A stretch of DNA of 64,000 nucleotides from Shouchella rhizosphaerae (GCF_900142675.1 NZ_FRBS01000004.1:288380-352379); one strand, 5' to 3'; positions 7,835 to 16,606 are shown, counted from the first letter of the stretch. The notes: generated by a model not told the origin, from the sequence alone. Numbers and translations are program-made.

Positions 7835-8465
7835 AAATATCATGTTTGACTGCAAAAATGGCTAGCTGTGTCCGGTCACGCACCCCTAGTTTGATAAACA
7901 ATTGGCTAATGTAATTTTTAACTGTCCCTACACTTAAATAAAGTTCAGCAGCGATTTCCGCATTGTTGCGGCCCTGCCCCACTAGGCGAATGATCTCTTT
8001 TTCCCGCTCAGCTAAAGGTGGAATCTGTTCTTTCTCCTGCGGAGCTGAGTGCTGCAGAAGCTTTGGCATGACCTTTGCCGCCACTTGGCCATCTAAGACG
8101 AGTTCGCCTAAAAGTGCCTTTTCAATCGTAGCAAACAAACTTTCCATATCGGCATCTTTTAATATATAGCCCTTTGCTCCAGCTTTAAGTGCCTCAATCG
8201 CATAACGTTCATCAATAAACGTCGTTAACATAACGATTTTCACATTTGGATCCCGTTCAATCAGCCGCTTTGTCGCTTCAATGCCTGTCATCACAGGCAT
8301 ACGCACATCCATTAGCACAAGGTCAATGACATGGCGGCCAGCTAAATCAACAGCCTCTTGTCCATTCTCAGCTTCAATCACTTGATAACGTTGAGAATGC
8401 TCGATCATCATTTTCAAACCTTGGCGGACAATTTGTTGGTCTTCAGCTAAAAGAATCGTTTTCAA
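7833..8465 (-). CDS. NarL/LuxR-family response regulator (LnrK-like)
   Basis: This is a 210-residue cytosolic regulator. The receiver domain covers residues 2-120 with the phosphoacceptor Asp53 (LVLMDVRMP), acidic ED at 8-9, Thr of MLTTF and Lys in YILKD. A LuxR-type helix-turn-helix follows at about 148-205 (LAEREKEIIRLVGQGRNNAEIA, then VGTVKNYISQLFIKLGVRDRT). Its start lies inside the 3' end of the histidine kinase gene (23-base overlap), so the pair is translationally coupled. It should activate the downstream exporter operon, probably via the palindrome at 7757-7770. Confidence 0.85.
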   Translation of the reverse strand: MKTILLAEDQQIVRQGLKMMIEHSQRYQVIEAENGQEAVDLAGRHVIDLVLMDVRMPVMTGIEATKRLIERDPNVKIVMLTTFIDERYAIEALKAGAKGYILKDADMESLFATIEKALLGELVLDGQVAAKVMPKLLQHSAPQEKEQIPPLAEREKEIIRLVGQGRNNAEIAAELYLSVGTVKNYISQLFIKLGVRDRTQLAIFAVKHDI

Positions 8466-9555
8466 TTGCCGTCGTCCTTTCTATCGGAAAAGCACCTTCT
8501 ACTATAAACATCCCGTCTTCATTGCTTGCCCGAAACCAGCCATGCAACTGTTCAAATCGATTGCGCAACTGCGTCAGCCCAAATCCTTCACGAACCGCTT
8601 CTGGCTCTGCTTCATTTTTTAATGTCGCTACATACGTCCGTTTGCCGACAACTGCTAAGTGGACATCAATCTCTTTGGCATAAGAATGACGCATGGCATT
8701 CGTCAATCCTTCTTGGACAAATCGGTATAGCGCCACGTTCTGTTCCTCTGAGAGCGGCACAGACAGAGCTCCAGCTTCTGTTGTAAACGTGACGCGAACA
8801 TGGCCCTCTGCCTCTAACTTGCGAATGAGGCGAATAATCATCGCTACGCCCCGCTCTTCTTCACTTTCCAGTGCTCTAACTGCACTGCGCATTTCTGCGA
8901 GCGCTGTCCGGGCGGTTTGTTTTGCCTCTGCGATTACCGGATCTTGGACCTTCATCTCTGCGACTTGCAGCTGCATCATTAGCGCTGTAAGCTGATGGCC
9001 GACGGAGTCATGAACGTCTCTGGCAATCCGTGTACGTTCCCGCTGCTTCGCGGCATCTTCATGTTCAAGAAAACGGCGACGCAGTTGTTTCTGCTCGTAT
9101 TGGAGTTCATCTATTTTTTCTTGTTGCTGGCGGTTTTGCCTTTGCCATAAGGCAAATTGCCACATCATATAAAACAAAATAACCGTAGTCAGCAGCCAGA
9201 CAAACGTAGCCGCTATACCCGTTGGGCTACATAAAATCGACGCAGCCACTAAAGCGCTTGGCAAGGCGCTTGCCTGCCATTGTCCACTACTTGTTCGTGC
9301 AAATGGATAAACAGCCAGCAATATTGGCACGAGCCAAGCTGCGTCCATTCCAGCTAACAATATGTATACGCACGCTATGGCTGTCAGCAAACTATATAGC
9401 CACATGGGGCGCCGCCATAGCGGTTCTGAAAGCAGACCGCCTAATATCAATCCACTTGTGAGCCAAAACAGCGGGTCAACAAGTTGCGTCTTGTCACTGA
9501 GCGGCCAAATGACAATTCCTGCAAAAATAAAGGCAACGCGCACCCAATACGCCAC
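8443..9555 (-). CDS. HisKA_3 sensor histidine kinase (LnrJ-like)
   Basis: I prefer the GTG at 9555 (VAYWVRVAFIF) because TAGGAGG lies eight bases upstream; an in-frame GTG at 9564 sits too close to it. The 370-residue protein has five or six membrane helices in the first 135 residues and almost no extracytoplasmic domain, a coiled coil with the His box RIARDVHDSVGHQLTALMMQ (His about 182), and an HATPase domain with the N box LTNAMRHSYA and G box EGFGLTQLRNR. Such intramembrane-sensing kinases respond to membrane damage. It partners the overlapping response regulator. Confidence 0.83.
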   Translation of the reverse strand: MAYWVRVAFIFAGIVIWPLSDKTQLVDPLFWLTSGLILGGLLSEPLWRRPMWLYSLLTAIACVYILLAGMDAAWLVPILLAVYPFARTSSGQWQASALPSALVAASILCSPTGIAATFVWLLTTVILFYMMWQFALWQRQNRQQQEKIDELQYEQKQLRRRFLEHEDAAKQRERTRIARDVHDSVGHQLTALMMQLQVAEMKVQDPVIAEAKQTARTALAEMRSAVRALESEEERGVAMIIRLIRKLEAEGHVRVTFTTEAGALSVPLSEEQNVALYRFVQEGLTNAMRHSYAKEIDVHLAVVGKRTYVATLKNEAEPEAVREGFGLTQLRNRFEQLHGWFRASNEDGMFIVEGAFPIERTTAIENDSFS

Positions 9556-9571
9556 GGCGCACACCTCCTAG

Positions 9572-10087
9572 TTAATCGCCATTTGGTAAATGCTTGTAAT
9601 ACAAATTCGTCCCTCGTAAGCCACCATAAGGATTTTGGGCAAATTGGGGAATCGTCCCTGCAAACGTATAGCCACTTGTTTTGTACAATACATTCGAGGG
9701 CGCGCCTTCTTCCGTATCTAGGATGAGCAACGTCCGGTTATGTTCCATTGCTGTTTTTTCGGCAACGGCAAGCAATTTCCGGCCTATTCCTTGCCGCCTC
9801 GCTTTGTTAGCGACCATGAGCTTGGCTATCTCGGCACGGTGGCGACCATTCGCTTTGTCGACGAGGTGAAGTTGAATCGTTCCCATTACGTTATCATCTG
9901 CTAAGGCCACCCACACATGGGTATGCTCTGAGAGTTGAAGCGATTGCCAATACGCTTCTGCCTCTTGTTTTTCCATAGGGGCGATAAAGCCAATCGAAGC
10001 TCCGCCGTCTACAGTGTCTACCATCAGTTTAGCCAACTGACCAATATAGCGACCTACACTTTCTAGTTTGCTAATTTCAACACTCAT
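9572..10087 (-). CDS. GNAT-family N-acetyltransferase
   Basis: The ATG at 10087 (MSVEISKLES) is the best start, with GAAGG upstream; the frame is open further. The 171-residue protein shows the GNAT acetyl-CoA site in KLMVANKARRQGIGRKLLAVAEKTA (R/Q-x-x-G-x-G/A) and the strand LLILDTEEGAPSNVLYKTSGYTFAG. The acceptor is unknown; this group often modifies antibiotics or small amines. It stops only a few bases before the kinase start, whose ribosome site overlaps its stop codon, so it probably belongs to the same transcript as the LnrJK-like pair. Confidence 0.72.
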   Translation of the reverse strand: MSVEISKLESVGRYIGQLAKLMVDTVDGGASIGFIAPMEKQEAEAYWQSLQLSEHTHVWVALADDNVMGTIQLHLVDKANGRHRAEIAKLMVANKARRQGIGRKLLAVAEKTAMEHNRTLLILDTEEGAPSNVLYKTSGYTFAGTIPQFAQNPYGGLRGTNLYYKHLPNGD

Positions 10088-10164
10088 CCTACCCCATCCT
10101 TCTCTCTTCCTACCGTTATTATAACGTAGCTGTTGCATTTTTGCTTAAAGATCTCTATTTAAGC

Positions 10165-10193
10165 TTGACATTGATAACGATTCTCAATATGAT
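10165..10193 (+). promoter_or_regulatory. Sigma-A promoter with overlapping Fur box
   Basis: TTGACA at 10165-10170 and TATGAT at 10188-10193 are separated by exactly 17 bases. The spacer TTGATAACGATTCTCAA resembles the Fur consensus (GATAATGATTATC core), so iron-loaded Fur would cover the promoter. It drives the siderophore-binding lipoprotein gene at 10230. Confidence 0.8.
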
Positions 10194-10229
10194 ACTTTAT
10201 AGATCGAACAAGAGAGGACGTCTATTAAA

Positions 10230-11177
10230 ATGAAATCCCGCAATCTCGTTACAGCCTGTATGGCTACCGCATTATTACTTGGCGCTTGCCAAAGCGAAAA
10301 CGAAAACAGTTCCGATGCTGGTTCTGCTTCCGAACCAAAGACGGTGACTGACGGAGTAGGCAATGAAGTCACGATTCCTAACAAGCCTGAGCGCATCATC
10401 GGCTCTTACTTAGAGGACCCTCTTGTTACACTTGGAGTGACACCTGTTGTCCAATGGTCGGTTGCCAGCCGTGAATCCACTCAAGTGTATTTAGAAGAAT
10501 ACCTCGAAGGAATTGATCCAATTGATTCAGTGCTTCCCCTCGAAGCAGTCATGGATGCTGAACCAGATTTGATTTTTGCGCCAGGGGAGACTAGCTTGCA
10601 AAGCGGCGATTATGAACAATACAATTCAATTGCACCTACTTATGTATTAGACCAGGAAACGGCCGATGATTGGCGGGCGGCGTTAACAGAAATCGGCGAA
10701 GTGCTCGGTTTAGAAGATAAGGCAGCTGAGGCGCTTGCTACTTACGACGCCCGTGTTGCTGAAGTAAAAGAGGCATTAAATGAAAAAATAGGCGACAGCA
10801 AAGTTGCTGCCGTTTGGGTGATTGGCGGCGATTTTTATGTCGTTGCGCCAGATGTAGCTAGCGGTGCCGTGCTCTTTGAAGACTTGGAGCTAGAACCGGC
10901 CAATGCCATCGCGAATCTGCCTGAAGATGCTGGCGCCCACTGGAATCCGATTTCCCGTGAGGCGTTGGCTGAACTTGACGCAGACTACCTTTTCCTTGTA
11001 GACGGCGACCCAGATACAATCGAATCATTGAAATCAGAAGCGATCTGGTCCGGCATTCCAGCAGTTGAACAAGGCAACGTGTTTGAAGTTTCAGGTAAAA
11101 GCAGCTGGCTTTATAACGGCTACCAAGCCAATATGCAAACGATTGATTCCGTTTATGAACATATTATCGGTGAATAA
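10230..11177 (+). CDS. Iron(III)-siderophore/heme ABC transporter substrate-binding lipoprotein
   Basis: The 315-residue protein begins with a lipoprotein signal, lipobox LLGAC with Cys20, then a Ser/Asn-rich tether. The rest is a PeripBP (FhuD/BtuF/FecB fold) domain: KTVTDGVGNEVTIPNKPERII, LGVTPVVQWS, MDAEPDLIFAP and the long linking helix around EDKAAEALATYDARVAEV. It would capture an iron complex outside the membrane and hand it to an ABC permease. No permease or ATPase gene is adjacent: a terminator follows at once, so it must share a transporter encoded elsewhere. Expression should be iron-repressed through the Fur box at 10171-10190. Confidence 0.88.
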   Translation: MKSRNLVTACMATALLLGACQSENENSSDAGSASEPKTVTDGVGNEVTIPNKPERIIGSYLEDPLVTLGVTPVVQWSVASRESTQVYLEEYLEGIDPIDSVLPLEAVMDAEPDLIFAPGETSLQSGDYEQYNSIAPTYVLDQETADDWRAALTEIGEVLGLEDKAAEALATYDARVAEVKEALNEKIGDSKVAAVWVIGGDFYVVAPDVASGAVLFEDLELEPANAIANLPEDAGAHWNPISREALAELDADYLFLVDGDPDTIESLKSEAIWSGIPAVEQGNVFEVSGKSSWLYNGYQANMQTIDSVYEHIIGE

Positions 11178-11188
11178 ACGTGAAATGG

Positions 11189-11232
11189 AAAAAGACTGGA
11201 CTCTGTTTATCCAACAGAGATCCAGTCTTTTT
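11189..11232. terminator. Strong bidirectional terminator
   Basis: AAAAAGACTGGA at 11189-11200 pairs with TCCAGTCTTTTT at 11221-11232, with an inner CTCTGTT/AACAGAG stem. It ends the lipoprotein gene on the plus strand and can also stop the sugar-acid operon coming from the right. Confidence 0.9.
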
Positions 11233-11303
11233 CGGTACTTCGCTAACCGGAAAGCGAGACGGCATGTTCTTATGGGAAGACGGAAAAACCGCCGTCCCTG
11301 AGA

Positions 11304-12062
11304 TTACCTGCCTAACCATCCGCCGTCAACAGCAAGCAAATGGCCGTGCACATAACTAGACGCATCAGAAGCCAAATAGATAGCTGCACCGGCAAAGTCG
11401 TCTGCACTGCCCCAGCGCCCTGCCGGAATTCGTTCGAGAATTTGACGGCTGCGGACAGGATCGGCGATCAATGCTTCATTCATATCGGTCGCGACATAGC
11501 CAGGTACAATCCCATTTACATTGATTCCTTTTGACGACCATTCATTCGCCAGTGCTTTTGTTAACTGGGCGACAGCTCCTTTTGCTGAAGCATACGCAGG
11601 AATGTTGATTCCGCCTTGAAAAGAATTCAGGGAAGCGACGTTAATGATTTTTCCCTGTCCATTTGCGAGCATGTGCTTGCCCGCTTGTTGGCACAACATC
11701 CAAACCGCCTTTAAATTCACTTGCATCACAGCATCCCAATCTTGTTCCAGAAAATCAACAGCAGGGGAACGCCGCTGAATGCCTGCATTGTTAATCAATA
11801 TATCGACTTTCCCCATTTTATCGAGCGCTTGTGGAATGACTTGCTTCACTTCTTCAAGTTTACTTAAATCGGCTTGGATCGATTCGCACCGCACCCCTGT
11901 TTCTTCTTCTAGTTTTGATTTAAGCGAGTGGTTTTCAGTACGTTGCACGAGAACAAGATCTGCACCTGCATGTGCTAAGCCTGTTGCAATTCCTTTTCCA
12001 ATTCCCCTGCTTCCTCCTGTAATCACGGCTACTTTTCCTGATAAATCAAATAAGTTTTTCAT
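11304..12062 (-). CDS. kduD: KduD-like SDR dehydrogenase (2-deoxy-D-gluconate 3-dehydrogenase type)
   Basis: The start is the ATG at 12062 behind GGAGGG; the frame is open 33 bases further upstream. The 252-residue protein is a classical short-chain dehydrogenase: NAD site TGGSRGIGKGIA at 14-25, NNAG, catalytic Ser in IINVASLNSF and YASAK. It resembles Bacillus KduD through most of its length (NIPAYASAKGAV, ERIPAGRWG, HLLAVDGGWL). KduD oxidises 2-keto-3-deoxygluconate-type acids with NAD in hexuronate and pectin breakdown. It is the last gene of the LacI-controlled operon. A 5-keto-gluconate reductase role cannot be excluded from sequence. Confidence 0.75.
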   Translation of the reverse strand: MKNLFDLSGKVAVITGGSRGIGKGIATGLAHAGADLVLVQRTENHSLKSKLEEETGVRCESIQADLSKLEEVKQVIPQALDKMGKVDILINNAGIQRRSPAVDFLEQDWDAVMQVNLKAVWMLCQQAGKHMLANGQGKIINVASLNSFQGGINIPAYASAKGAVAQLTKALANEWSSKGINVNGIVPGYVATDMNEALIADPVRSRQILERIPAGRWGSADDFAGAAIYLASDASSYVHGHLLAVDGGWLGR

Positions 12063-12087
12063 GTTTCCCTCCGTATATATCCTTTGA

Positions 12088-13440
12088 CTAAACAAAAATA
12101 CTTAATATGAATACGAATAGAAGCCCACAAACGGAAATAATTGTTTCTAACACGGTCCAGGTGGCAAATGTCTCTTTCATGGTTAAACCGAACGATTCTT
12201 TGACAATCCAGAAGCCTGTGTCATTTACGTGTGAAGCAATAATGCTTCCTGCTCCTGTTGCCAACACCATTAGGGCCACGTTTACGTCGCTTCCTTCCAT
12301 GAGTGGAATAACAAGCCCTGCCGTTGTTAGGGCTGCAACAGTAGCAGAACCTTGGGCCAAGCGCATAAGGGCTGCAATCAGCCACGCCAAAACGAGCGGG
12401 GATAAGGCACTGTCAATAAAGAGAGACGCCACATAGTCCCCTACTCCGCCTACAATTAGTACTTCTTTTAACGATCCGCTTATCCCAAGAATTAACAAAA
12501 TCATCGCAATTGCCTTTACAGACTGCTCAGCAGATTCCATTAATTGAGCCATTGTCCGTTTCTGGGAAATGCCCATTGTATATAAAGCAAGCAACAAGGA
12601 CAAAAACATAGTAGAAGTCGGCATGCCGATAAAAGCAACGACATGAAACAACCAATGGTCTGGGAGGTTTGCTGCTTCTTGCAAAAGGCTCGTGACAGTG
12701 GCAATTCCCATCAATAGAACAGGAAACAAAGCGGTAAGCGCACTTTTTGCAAAGCCAGGCGTATCTTCAAGGGGCATCGGTTTGCTGTCGCCAAGTGCTG
12801 CCATTCCGCCTTTGTTCGCTTTTTCAAACGCGTCAGGTACAAATTTTCGTGCATACTTTGTAAACAGGGGGCCAGCAATCAGCACGGTCGGAATTGATAT
12901 AATAAATCCATACAGCAACACCATCCCGATATTTGCGCCAAACTCTCCAGCAATAACTGTCGGGCCTGGATGGGGCGGGAGAAAGGCATGCGTGACGGAG
13001 AGCGCTGTCGCCATGGGCAACCCTAAATAGAGAAACGACAAATTCACTTGCTTTGAAATTTGATAGACAATCGGAATAAGAAGGACAAGCCCAACTTCAA
13101 AAAAGAGTGCGATCCCGAGAATAAAAGCAGTTAAAACAACCGCCCATTGAATCCGTTTTTCACCAAAAGCGTCAATTAACGTTGTTGAAATTCGTTGGGC
13201 CCCGCCGCCGTCTGCAATCAGTTTTCCTAAAATTGCTCCGAACCCGAAAATGAGGCCAACACTTGCTAATGTGCCGCCTAGGCCTCTTTCAATCGACCCA
13301 ACGATATCTGAAAGTGGAATGCCTAACGCAATTGCAAGTAAAAATGTAACGATTGCCAGTGAAATGAATGTATTGACTTTCCACTTCATAATCAAAAGCA
13401 ATAGAACCAAAACTCCAACAGCTGTAATAAGCAGTGGCAT
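12088..13440 (-). CDS. GntP-family gluconate/sugar-acid permease
   Basis: The 450-residue membrane protein has about 12-14 hydrophobic helices and typical GntP features: GLGGTLASVGLIFGFGAILG, SVTHAFLPPHPGPT about residue 135, and the C-terminal ASHVNDTGFWIVKESFG. The family carries gluconate, L-idonate or related acids with protons. It sits 24 bases after a Zn-dependent dehydrogenase gene and before a KduD-like gene, so the substrate is probably the acid those enzymes oxidise. ATG start behind GAGGGGAG. Confidence 0.9.
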   Translation of the reverse strand: MPLLITAVGVLVLLLLIMKWKVNTFISLAIVTFLLAIALGIPLSDIVGSIERGLGGTLASVGLIFGFGAILGKLIADGGGAQRISTTLIDAFGEKRIQWAVVLTAFILGIALFFEVGLVLLIPIVYQISKQVNLSFLYLGLPMATALSVTHAFLPPHPGPTVIAGEFGANIGMVLLYGFIISIPTVLIAGPLFTKYARKFVPDAFEKANKGGMAALGDSKPMPLEDTPGFAKSALTALFPVLLMGIATVTSLLQEAANLPDHWLFHVVAFIGMPTSTMFLSLLLALYTMGISQKRTMAQLMESAEQSVKAIAMILLILGISGSLKEVLIVGGVGDYVASLFIDSALSPLVLAWLIAALMRLAQGSATVAALTTAGLVIPLMEGSDVNVALMVLATGAGSIIASHVNDTGFWIVKESFGLTMKETFATWTVLETIISVCGLLFVFILSIFV

Positions 13441-13464
13441 ACCAATTCTCCCCTCTGTTCTACG

Positions 13465-14505
13465 TTATTTATCTGGGTGGATGATGACTTTTATGCTTTT
13501 GTCTTTATTTGATGCAGCGTAGTCAAATGCAGCGCTTATTTGACTCATCGGGAAAAAATCGGTCAATAACAATTGGGCCGCTTCTTGTTCCTTTTCCAAT
13601 AAGGCCAACGCATGTTTAAACGTATGGCGGTAACGGTAGATCGGTTGGTAAACAATTTCCCTCTGCATCATCTTCAGCAACGGAATCGTAGACTTTGCTC
13701 CTCCAGGAAAGCCAATTCCGCCGATAGTGCCTCCCCTTTTTAGCAAGTTCACTGCCATATCAAATGCAGCTTCTGCACCAGACGTATCAATGACCATATC
13801 AAACCCGCCTAAACGATCGGCTTCAGCCAAAAGGCCAGCCCTGTCTGCTTCATGGTTGACTTGAATTGTATCCATTGCGCCAATCTTTTTGGCGATTTCT
13901 AGTCGGTACGGTTCGATGTCTGTGACGACAATGTTGGACGCTCCGTACCATTTGGCTGCAAGGATCATGCACAATCCTACAGGCCCCATTCCCATAATGA
14001 CGATATTCGAACCTGGTTGAATCGATGTCTTTTGGGCTGTGTACAACCCTACAGAAAGAGGTTCCGCAAGAGAAGCTAATTCAAACGACAGGCCTTCTGG
14101 CATTTTATATGTAAATTTAGCTGGATGGCATATATATTCCATCAATACGCCGTCATTAGGCGGGCTGGAAAGAAACAATACTTTTGGGCAAAGGTTATAG
14201 TGACCTACTCGGCACGAAGAACATTCGCCGCACGGCAATCCAGGCTCAATGACAACATGGTCGCCTACGTTTAAATCTGCTACTTCTGGGCCGACTTTTG
14301 TAACTACGCCTGCACATTCATGCCCAAGGACAAATGGCGGCTTTGCGACCCTCTCTCCTATGCGGCCATGCTCGTAATAATGGAGGTCTGACCCACAAAT
14401 ACCGACGGCTTTCATCTGAATCAAAACTTCGCCTGCTCCTGGCTTTGGCTTGGTCCGCTCTTCCAACTCAATCGTTTTTAAAGCTTTTAACACGGATGCT
14501 CTCAT
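13465..14505 (-). CDS. Zinc-dependent medium-chain dehydrogenase (idonate/sorbitol dehydrogenase type)
   Basis: The 346-residue MDR protein carries the catalytic zinc ligands CGSDLHYYEHG and GHECAGVV, the structural-zinc lobe CGECSSCRVGHYNLC (four Cys) and the NAD site GMGPVGLC. It belongs to the sorbitol/L-threonine/L-idonate dehydrogenase group. Together with a 5-keto-type SDR (14548-15300), a GntP permease and a LacI regulator it gives the same gene set as the idn (L-idonate) operon of enterobacteria, so oxidation of L-idonate or a similar acid to a 5-keto acid is a reasonable inference. No gluconate kinase gene is present. Confidence 0.82.
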   Translation of the reverse strand: MRASVLKALKTIELEERTKPKPGAGEVLIQMKAVGICGSDLHYYEHGRIGERVAKPPFVLGHECAGVVTKVGPEVADLNVGDHVVIEPGLPCGECSSCRVGHYNLCPKVLFLSSPPNDGVLMEYICHPAKFTYKMPEGLSFELASLAEPLSVGLYTAQKTSIQPGSNIVIMGMGPVGLCMILAAKWYGASNIVVTDIEPYRLEIAKKIGAMDTIQVNHEADRAGLLAEADRLGGFDMVIDTSGAEAAFDMAVNLLKRGGTIGGIGFPGGAKSTIPLLKMMQREIVYQPIYRYRHTFKHALALLEKEQEAAQLLLTDFFPMSQISAAFDYAASNKDKSIKVIIHPDK

Positions 14506-14547
14506 TATTTATTCCTCTCCTTCTTAATGTTTCCTACCAGACTATCC

Positions 14548-15300
14548 CTAACGGGCTGCATACCCGCCATCGACTGGCAGGATGACACCGCTTACATAAT
14601 TTGCTGCATCGGATGCTAAAAATACTGCGGCTCCCCCTACGTCTTCTGGGGTTCCCCAGCGCCGAGCAGGAATGCGGGCATTAATTTGCGGAAGCCTCTC
14701 ATTTGTTTCCTCTAACAAATCCTTGTTCATTTCCGTTGCCATATAGCCTGGAGCAATGGCATTCACTTGCACACCATAGCCAGCCCATTCGTTTGAAAGC
14801 GATTTCGTCAGCTGACCAACGGCCCCTTTGCTTGCTGCATAGGCAGTGGCATTGAATCCGCCAAAGAATGTAAGCATAGACGCAAGGTTGATCATTTTTC
14901 CACTTCCCTGCTCTACCATTGTCTTTCCGAAAAATTGGCATGCATGGTACACGGCAGTATGGTTGATTTCCATCACTTTATTAAAATCCGTTACTGGGAG
15001 ATCAAAGCAAGCACGCCTATCATGAATGCCTGCGCTATTGACAAGAATATCTACTTTTCCGTTTAATAGAGAAATTGCTTTTTGAAACGCCTCTTCTCTG
15101 CCTGCAAATGTAGACAAATCGCCATAAACACTGTGAACTTTAAAACGTGGCTTTAATTCTTGGACAATATGGTCAAGTTGATTCGAAATATCAATAAGCA
15201 CCACTTCTGCGCCAGCGTTCCCTAAGGCGGTGGCTATCCCATTTCCTAATCCTCTTGCTCCTCCAGTAACAACCGCTTTCTTTCCCGTTAAATCAAACAT
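14548..15300 (-). CDS. SDR dehydrogenase (gluconate 5-dehydrogenase/KduD type)
   Basis: First gene of the operon, 250 residues, ATG behind GAAAGGGG. NAD(P) site TGGARGLGNGIA at 12-23, NSAG, Ser in MINLASMLTF and catalytic YAASK, C-terminal ILPVDGGYAAR. It is a paralogue of the KduD-like protein encoded at 11304-12062 but clearly divergent. In an idonate-like pathway it would interconvert a 5-keto acid and gluconate. Its upstream region carries two copies of a LacI-type operator and a cre-like site. Confidence 0.78.
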   Translation of the reverse strand: MFDLTGKKAVVTGGARGLGNGIATALGNAGAEVVLIDISNQLDHIVQELKPRFKVHSVYGDLSTFAGREEAFQKAISLLNGKVDILVNSAGIHDRRACFDLPVTDFNKVMEINHTAVYHACQFFGKTMVEQGSGKMINLASMLTFFGGFNATAYAASKGAVGQLTKSLSNEWAGYGVQVNAIAPGYMATEMNKDLLEETNERLPQINARIPARRWGTPEDVGGAAVFLASDAANYVSGVILPVDGGYAAR

Positions 15301-15321
15301 GAATAGCCCCTTTCAGGATCA

Positions 15322-15339
15322 TTTAATCGATTAGATTTC
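15322..15339. promoter_or_regulatory. LacI-type operator, copy 1
   Basis: TTTAATCGATTAGATTT with the palindromic core TAATCGATTA (AATCGATT centre) lies 22 bases upstream of the first SDR gene. The same sequence recurs at 15367-15384, 45 bases away. CG-centred palindromes are the usual targets of LacI/GalR regulators, and one is encoded next door. Confidence 0.7.
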
Positions 15340-15366
15340 CTTTTAACTCTGAGTCTTACTGTTCAA

Positions 15367-15384
15367 TTTAATCGATTAGATTTT
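15367..15384. promoter_or_regulatory. LacI-type operator, copy 2
   Basis: Second copy of TTTAATCGATTAGATTT. The 45-bp spacing is about four helix turns, suitable for cooperative binding or looping by the regulator encoded at 15442-16452. Confidence 0.7.
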
Positions 15385-15385
15385 C

Positions 15386-15400
15386 TTGTAAGCGTTTTTA
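15386..15400. promoter_or_regulatory. cre-like site for CcpA
   Basis: TTGTAAGCGTTTTTA matches the cre consensus WTGNAAGCGNWWNCA except one position. It directly abuts the second LacI operator, so carbon catabolite repression by CcpA is likely on top of specific induction. Confidence 0.6.
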
Positions 15401-15441
15401 TTATTGTAAACAATCACCTCCCTAATGTAAACCCTTACAAT

Positions 15442-16452
15442 TTATTTTTTCCATCCACATGTTTTCCGTTTAATCAGTTCAACAGGCAACGTCACCTGAA
15501 GCTTCCTTGAATCTGTTCGGTTTTTCATCTTCTCAATTAAACGTTCGGTTGCTCGTTGCCCGATTTCAAACCGGGGCATCCGCACAGTCGTTAATTGGAC
15601 AGAGCGCAAGTTAGCGAGAAATAAATCATCAAATCCAATGACAGCAAGATCGTCAGGGACGCTCAAGCCTTTGTCTGAAGCTGCGTCAATTGCTCCAAGT
15701 GCGCCGATATCGCCGATGTTAATGAGCGCCGTTGGCCGTTTATCTTTTGGCAGTTCAAGTAAGCGCATACATTCTTGATAGCTTTTTTCATAATTAGCTA
15801 ACCCAGTTGGCAACCACTCCTCCAATATATGAAAACCGGCTAGCTCCATTGCTTTTTTATATCCTAGGGTACGTGTAGCATCAATGGGCGAGTGTTGGAC
15901 CCCTCTCATAAAAGCAATTTTTGCATGGCCTAACTCGATCAGATGGTTGGCCGCCTCAAAGCCTCCTTGGAAATTGTCAGCCATTACGGTATCAATGTCC
16001 ATTTCAGGGCAACGATGGGCTAAAACAATGGGGTACCCTTCTTGTAAAAGTTGTTCGAGAAAAGGCACATCCGTGTTTAACGCAGTTGTGACAATCAATC
16101 CTTCGACAGTGCCTTCTCTTAATTGCGAAACGGCTTTTGGCAAGCTTCCTTGTTCATCATTTGTATTCATAATCGTTACTGTATACCCTTCTTTCTTAGC
16201 CGTCTCTTCACATGCTTTAGCCAAGTCAGGGTAAAACGGGTTTGCAATGTCAGCAATAATTAAACTAATCACTTTGCTTCTTCTTACACGCAATCCTCTT
16301 GCGACTGCATTGGGTACATAATTTAATTCTTTTATAGCACGTTCGACCCGTTCTCGTTTTTCTGGGCTCACATACCTCGTATTGTTTATTACATAAGAAA
16401 CGGTTGCTGTAGAAACATTCGCGCGTTTCGCAATATCTTTGATAGTTGGCAT
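15442..16452 (-). CDS. LacI/GalR-family transcriptional regulator
   Basis: The 336-residue protein has the LacI DNA-binding head at residues 2-50 (TIKDIAKRANVSTATVSYVIN, hinge helix NYVPNAVARGLR) and a periplasmic-binding-type effector domain with VISLIIADIANPFYP, DVPFLEQLL and VIGFDDLFLANL. It ends 142 bases before the sugar-acid operon on the same strand with no clear terminator between. It probably represses that operon through the two TAATCGATTA sites and releases it when a sugar acid binds. Confidence 0.88.
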   Translation of the reverse strand: MPTIKDIAKRANVSTATVSYVINNTRYVSPEKRERVERAIKELNYVPNAVARGLRVRRSKVISLIIADIANPFYPDLAKACEETAKKEGYTVTIMNTNDEQGSLPKAVSQLREGTVEGLIVTTALNTDVPFLEQLLQEGYPIVLAHRCPEMDIDTVMADNFQGGFEAANHLIELGHAKIAFMRGVQHSPIDATRTLGYKKAMELAGFHILEEWLPTGLANYEKSYQECMRLLELPKDKRPTALINIGDIGALGAIDAASDKGLSVPDDLAVIGFDDLFLANLRSVQLTTVRMPRFEIGQRATERLIEKMKNRTDSRKLQVTLPVELIKRKTCGWKK

Positions 16453-16564
16453 CCCATCACCCCTCCGCTACATGCATCGTTTGTCTAGTTATAGCAAAGA
16501 GAATAAACATCTAGACTTCAAACACGTTGCATCTATCATTCTCTTTTGCAGCTTGGCAACCTCA

Positions 16565-16587
16565 GGAAACAGCTTTTTGCTGTTTCC
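16565..16587. terminator. Hairpin after M20 peptidase gene
   Basis: GGAAACAGC at 16565-16573 pairs with GCTGTTTCC at 16579-16587. It sits between the peptidase stop and the LacI gene. A proper T run is lacking on the minus strand, so termination is uncertain. Confidence 0.35.
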
Positions 16588-16606
16588 TTGATGCCATTTT
16601 TCCTAT

